Made by a program: the position numbers and the translations under genes. A model generated the notes under the pieces. The model was not told where the DNA came from. It did no database searches and worked only from the letters and a program-made list of their open reading frames with translations. Shown here one piece after another: positions 22,293 through 25,031 of a stretch of 25,031 bases of DNA (positions are counted from its first letter, which is position 1; each line of letters begins with the position of its first letter). This stretch comes from Clostridia bacterium. GTDB taxonomy: Bacteria; Bacillota_A; Clostridia; Oscillospirales; CAG-272. The DNA is taken from NCBI GenBank assembly GCA_017542695.1, contig JAFXWT010000350.1:1-25031 (forward strand), written 5' to 3'.

Positions 22293-22321
22293 ATTATATC
22301 ACATCGCGTCAAAACTTTCAA
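22293..22321 (-). promoter_or_regulatory. Promoter of the SurA-like gene
   Basis: TTGAAA (22316-22321), a 17-nt spacer and TATAAT (22293-22298) on the minus strand, with a TGA extension giving an extended -10. It lies 54 nt before the start codon. No terminator for the upstream ATPase gene was seen in the 104-nt gap. Confidence 0.72.
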
Positions 22322-22343
22322 TCCAAAAATGAAATTTTTACAT

Positions 22344-23396
22344 TTAGTTTTCAAATATCTCGCATTTCACCTTTTCATATATGCCGTCGATAATGGAAAA
22401 ATCGGTGTTTGCGACGTATATTTTTTCGAGCGCGAAGTGCGCCTCCGCCGCTTTTCCGAGCGCTCCGACAGCTGCGGAAACCGAGGCGTCGTAGAGCTTT
22501 TTCACAAGCCGCATATACTGCCGCTCCGCCCTCTCGGCGTCCGCGGAGACAAATCGGCGGATGTTGAGCGCCTTGACTTTTTCGCCGTCGGGCTCGCCGT
22601 CGCCGTCACGTCTTATCGTGAACAAAACGCCGTCCTTGTCGAAAAACACGCTTTCAGCATATCCCATGCAGACGGGGTCACGCGACACGACGGCGGACAG
22701 TCCGTTCCGACGCGCGAGCATCTCGATCTCATTCATAAACAGATATCCCGCGCCGCCTGCCGGATCGACGAGATAAACGCGCGCGGCCTTTGATAAAAAC
22801 GTGTCAAGTCTGTATACGCCGCGCGCGCAGACCGTCGTCAGCCCGACCTCCGTCATTTCGCCGCGCGTCATGCCGCCAAGCGTACGGCGGGCGAACGCCG
22901 CCGCTTTTTCATGTAAAAACGACGCGCGGCAGACGCGCATCCCGTCGCACATAAGCTCACGCGCGGCGCGAAGATCGGCGTATGCGCGGGAGAACATCTC
23001 CCCCGATATCGCGCCGAGTCGCTCGATCTCACCGCGCTTTTCTTTCAGGCGCGGAATGTCGAACGCAGATGTGAAATCGAGTATCCTCCCGCACGCGCCG
23101 ACGTATTTCGGGTCGGTGACGTGCGGCGCCGTGCCGTCAATCACCGCGGCGCGCTTCTCCGGTATGATAACGCCGTCGAGAGAACCGACGTCGCTCGAAC
23201 AGAAATAGTATTCCGGCGTAAGTCCGCGCCGCTCCGCCTCCTCTCCGAGCTTTTTCATAAACGTCGACTTGCCCGTTCCCGGCCCGCCTTTGATGATGTA
23301 TATCGTGTCGAATTTGTCGGGCGCGAATATCGTATCGAATCGGCTCGTAAATCCCGCGCCGCCCACCGATGCCGCAAAAAATCGGTTTTCAGTCAT
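22344..23396 (-). CDS. P-loop ATPase of the PRK06851 type with a degenerate second half
   Basis: This 350-residue cytoplasmic NTPase has Walker A GGPGTGKS at 37-44 within IIKGGPGTGKSTFMKKLGEE, followed by YYFCSSDVGSLDGVIIPE and VIDGTAPHVTDP. These motifs match the PRK06851 group of Bacillota proteins of unknown role (recollection). The second half repeats the P-loop unit: YLVDPAGGAGYLFMNEIE at 208-225, ending in ARRNGL, aligns with the first but has lost the Gly-Lys-Ser/Thr core. Only the first half should bind ATP. A GAGGAG ribosome binding site precedes the ATG. The gene is divergent from rpsU. Confidence 0.8.
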   Translation of the reverse strand: MTENRFFAASVGGAGFTSRFDTIFAPDKFDTIYIIKGGPGTGKSTFMKKLGEEAERRGLTPEYYFCSSDVGSLDGVIIPEKRAAVIDGTAPHVTDPKYVGACGRILDFTSAFDIPRLKEKRGEIERLGAISGEMFSRAYADLRAARELMCDGMRVCRASFLHEKAAAFARRTLGGMTRGEMTEVGLTTVCARGVYRLDTFLSKAARVYLVDPAGGAGYLFMNEIEMLARRNGLSAVVSRDPVCMGYAESVFFDKDGVLFTIRRDGDGEPDGEKVKALNIRRFVSADAERAERQYMRLVKKLYDASVSAAVGALGKAAEAHFALEKIYVANTDFSIIDGIYEKVKCEIFEN

Positions 23397-23424
23397 AATT
23401 TCTCCTCTGTGGTTTTTGATTTAT

Positions 23425-23453
23425 TACAATGTATGCGCGGTGCCGTTTTTTGA
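23425..23453 (-). promoter_or_regulatory. Possible promoter of the P-loop ATPase gene
   Basis: TTGTCA, a 17-nt spacer and TACATT on the minus strand lie a few tens of bases before the start codon. The match is moderate (5 of 6 and 4 of 6). A CCGTTTT/AAAACGG hairpin (23443-23461) overlaps the -35 box. Confidence 0.45.
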
Positions 23454-23501
23454 CAAAACGGATGGCTTTTTCAAATATCTTAATTTTTTTTGAAAATAAT
23501 C

Positions 23502-23530
23502 TTGACATCGGCGCAAATGATGTGTATAAT
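23502..23530 (+). promoter_or_regulatory. Consensus sigma-A promoter of rpsU
   Basis: A perfect TTGACA (23502-23507), a 17-nt spacer and a perfect TATAAT (23525-23530), preceded by TGTG. It lies 62 nt before the rpsU ATG, with a purine-rich GGAGGGAGG site in between. This is the strongest promoter visible in the window, as expected for a ribosomal protein gene. Confidence 0.92.
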
Positions 23531-23592
23531 ATTGACCGAGATATTTTTATGATCTCTTTGCACTTTTCTTAAGGCGGAGGGAGGGGATTGGA

Positions 23593-23772
23593 ATGGCTGA
23601 AGTTAGAGTAAAAGAAAACGAGTCTCTTGACAGTGCGCTTCGTAGATTCAAAAGACAGTGCGCGCGCTCGGGCGTTATTGCCGAGGTCAAAAAGAGAGAG
23701 CACTACGAAAAACCGAGTGTAAAACGCAAAAAGAAATCAGAAGCAGCAAGAAAGCGTAAATTCAAGAGCTAA
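23593..23772 (+). CDS. rpsU: 30S ribosomal protein S21
   Basis: S21 is a small basic protein of the 30S subunit, close to the anti-Shine-Dalgarno end of 16S rRNA. Translation from ATG 23593 gives 59 residues: [20 protein letters not shown], then [20 protein letters not shown], and a Lys/Arg-rich tail ending RKRKFKS. Sequence and length match the family. It is led by a consensus promoter and a very strong GGAGG-rich ribosome binding site, and followed by a terminator. The first member of a plus-strand group, it sits directly upstream of rimM and trmD, a place more often held by rpsP. Confidence 0.97.
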   Translation: MAEVRVKENESLDSALRRFKRQCARSGVIAEVKKREHYEKPSVKRKKKSEAARKRKFKS

Positions 23773-23782
23773 TGTTGCATCT

Positions 23783-23820
23783 ATGCCTCGAAAAGCACAG
23801 CTTTCCGAGGCATTTTGTTT
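23783..23820 (+). terminator. Terminator between rpsU and rimM
   Basis: A 14-bp stem (23783-23796 with 23800-23813, one A-C mismatch) with core TGCCTCG is followed by TTTTGTTTTG. It ends rpsU transcripts. rimM and trmD would then depend on readthrough, since no clear promoter is visible in the ~35 nt before rimM. Confidence 0.88.
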
Positions 23821-23855
23821 TGAATCGGAGATCACATAACGAAAGGAAAAATCAC

Positions 23856-24377
23856 TTGGAAAAGAAACGGTTTCTCGAGGTTGCGAAGGTCGTCAACACC
23901 CACGGCGTCGCGGGCGAGGTAAAACTTGAAAACCGCACCGACGGCGCGGATATTCTGAAAAAGCTCCCCGCCCTCTTCATCGACGGAAATGAATATAAGA
24001 TCACACGCGCCCGCGTCATACCAGGCGATTTCGTGCTGGCAAAGCTCGACGGGGTGAACGATCTCGATCAGGCGCTGAAAATCAAAGGCAAGCTCGCGCT
24101 TGCCCGCCGCGAAGACATCCCGAAAAAAGACGGCGCGCATTTCATCGCCGACATCATCGGCCTGCCTGTCATCGACGAAGAGAGCGGAAAAACGTACGGG
24201 ACGCTCGATGACGTCGAGATGCCCGCCGTGCAGGAGATATACTGCGTCAGAACGCCGTCGGGCGGAGTTGTCAGGATTCCGAACGTGCCCGCGTTCATCA
24301 AACGCGTCGACGAAGAGCAAGGCGTTTTCGTTTCGGTGATCGAGGGATTTTTCGACGAGGCAAGCGATGAGATTTGA
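23856..24377 (+). CDS. rimM: Ribosome maturation factor RimM
   Basis: RimM helps mature the 30S head domain. The chosen start is TTG 23856, nine nt after GAAAGG; it gives 173 residues beginning (M)EKKRFLEVAKVVNTHGVAGE, the normal RimM N-terminus. The upstream in-frame ATG at 23772 was rejected because it would place the rpsU terminator inside the coding sequence. The N-terminal RimM barrel shows VVNTHGVAGEVKLENRTD, and the C-terminal PRC-barrel shows IIGLPVIDEESGKTYGTLDDV and VRIPNVPAFIKRVD. It overlaps trmD by 11 nt, the usual rimM-trmD coupling. Confidence 0.95.
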   Translation: MEKKRFLEVAKVVNTHGVAGEVKLENRTDGADILKKLPALFIDGNEYKITRARVIPGDFVLAKLDGVNDLDQALKIKGKLALARREDIPKKDGAHFIADIIGLPVIDEESGKTYGTLDDVEMPAVQEIYCVRTPSGGVVRIPNVPAFIKRVDEEQGVFVSVIEGFFDEASDEI

Positions 24378-25031
24378 CATAATGACGCTATTCCCCGAGC
24401 TTGTAACAACGGTGCTCGGCGAAAGCATAATCGGAAGAGCGCAGAGATCGGGCGCGCTTGAAATATACGCGCACAACATCCGCGACTACTCGACTGACAA
24501 GCACCGCCGCGTCGACGACACGCCCTACGGCGGCGGGATGGGAATGCTGATGAGTCCCGTGCCGATATACGACTGCTACGCGGCGATAACGTCGCCCGAA
24601 ATCAACAAATGCGAGCGGCGACGCGTCGTTTATATGTCGCCGCAGGGTGCGATACTGAACCAGCAGACAGCGCGCCGCCTTGCCGAAAACTACGACAACA
24701 TCGTGATATTGTGCGGTCATTACGAGGGCGTCGACCAGCGCATAATCGACGAGATCGTCGACGAAGAAATATCTATCGGCGACTACGTGCTGACGGGCGG
24801 CGAGATCCCCGCGTGCATATTCGTCGACGCTGTCGGGCGGCTTTGCCCGGGCGTTCTCTCCGACAGCGAATGCTTTGAAAAAGAGAGCTTTTCGGCGGGC
24901 ATTCTCGAATATCCGCAGTACACCAGACCGTACGAATTTCACGGCAAAACAGTCCCCGACGTGCTGATAAGCGGCCACCACGCGAACATCGAAAAATGGA
25001 GAGAGGAAAAGGCGCTCGAAAAAACGAAAGC
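24367..25031 (+). CDS. trmD: tRNA (guanine-N1-)-methyltransferase TrmD (partial, 3' end outside window)
   Basis: TrmD methylates G37 of tRNAs with G36G37, using S-adenosylmethionine, which prevents +1 frameshifting. Translation from ATG 24367 gives 221 complete codons before the window edge; full-length proteins are about 240. Motifs: MRFDIMTLFPELV at the start, DDTPYGGGMGMLM, YMSPQGAILNQ, the knot motif LCGHYEGVDQRI, EEISIGDYVLTGGE, CPGVLSDSECFEKESF and PQYTRPYEFHG, then VLISGHHANIEKWR. It starts inside the 3' end of rimM, so it is translationally coupled. Only the C-terminal tail is missing. Confidence 0.97.
   Translation, partial: MRFDIMTLFPELVTTVLGESIIGRAQRSGALEIYAHNIRDYSTDKHRRVDDTPYGGGMGMLMSPVPIYDCYAAITSPEINKCERRRVVYMSPQGAILNQQTARRLAENYDNIVILCGHYEGVDQRIIDEIVDEEISIGDYVLTGGEIPACIFVDAVGRLCPGVLSDSECFEKESFSAGILEYPQYTRPYEFHGKTVPDVLISGHHANIEKWREEKALEKTK

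Noticed and set aside
22313..22325. Single ATTGAA near the SurA-like gene promoter as another regulator site
   Set aside because: There is no second copy at 11-bp spacing, and it sits in an ordinary TTGAAA -35 box.
23772..23855. ATG 23772 as the rimM start
   Set aside because: It would translate through the rpsU terminator hairpin and add a non-homologous N-terminus; TTG 23856 gives the normal RimM beginning.
1..25031. CRISPR arrays, insertion sequences, tRNA or rRNA genes, prophage
   Set aside because: No spaced repeats, transposase motifs, cloverleaf-like segments or phage genes were seen on either strand by reading; the gene content is chromosomal housekeeping and envelope functions.

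Overview
The window reads as a chromosomal segment of an anaerobic Bacillota, most likely class Clostridia (inference). It has a complete Rnf complex in the order C-D-G-E-A-B, several lipoproteins with Gram-positive-type lipoboxes, strong GGAGG-type ribosome binding sites and sigma-A promoters with consensus -35/-10 boxes. Apart from three genes at the right end, every gene is on the minus strand, so the text below follows transcription from right to left.

Left part (1-3957): a high-affinity branched-chain amino acid (or related) ABC importer, livK-livH-livM-livG. It has its own promoter, coupled stop/start junctions and a strong hairpin between livK and livH. livG is cut by the window edge.

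Centre-left (4022-12997): an electron-transfer and flavin block. The Rnf ferredoxin:NAD+ oxidoreductase operon (rnfCDGEAB) starts at tandem promoters and continues into a NusG-domain-II membrane protein and a Gx-transporter family protein. Next come a separately promoted lipoprotein made of two tandem FMN-binding-like repeats and an ApbE-type flavin transferase lipoprotein. ApbE would attach FMN covalently to RnfG and RnfD, and possibly to the lipoprotein. RnfG is about twice the usual length and carries two FMN-attachment motifs.

Centre-right (13031-20168): a surface/regulatory block. A canonical OmpR-type response regulator and histidine kinase are followed by an operon for a beta-helical carbohydrate-binding lipoprotein, a degenerate response regulator, a degenerate histidine kinase, a VTC-domain (triphosphate-tunnel) protein and a DUF4956 membrane protein. 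Two promoters, one before the intact regulator and one before the carbohydrate-binding gene, share a paired TTCAAT direct repeat of 11-bp period, each placed 9 bp from the -10 box. This is the best candidate for an undescribed system: a two-component switch that appears to control itself and an operon containing its own degenerate paralogues.

Right part (20262-25031): a family 2 glycosyltransferase, a membrane-anchored SurA/PpiC-like protein, and a P-loop ATPase with a degenerate second half. Divergently from the ATPase, rpsU, rimM and trmD run on the plus strand; trmD is cut by the window edge. No stretch over 300 bases lacks a gene. No tRNA, rRNA, CRISPR array or insertion sequence was seen.
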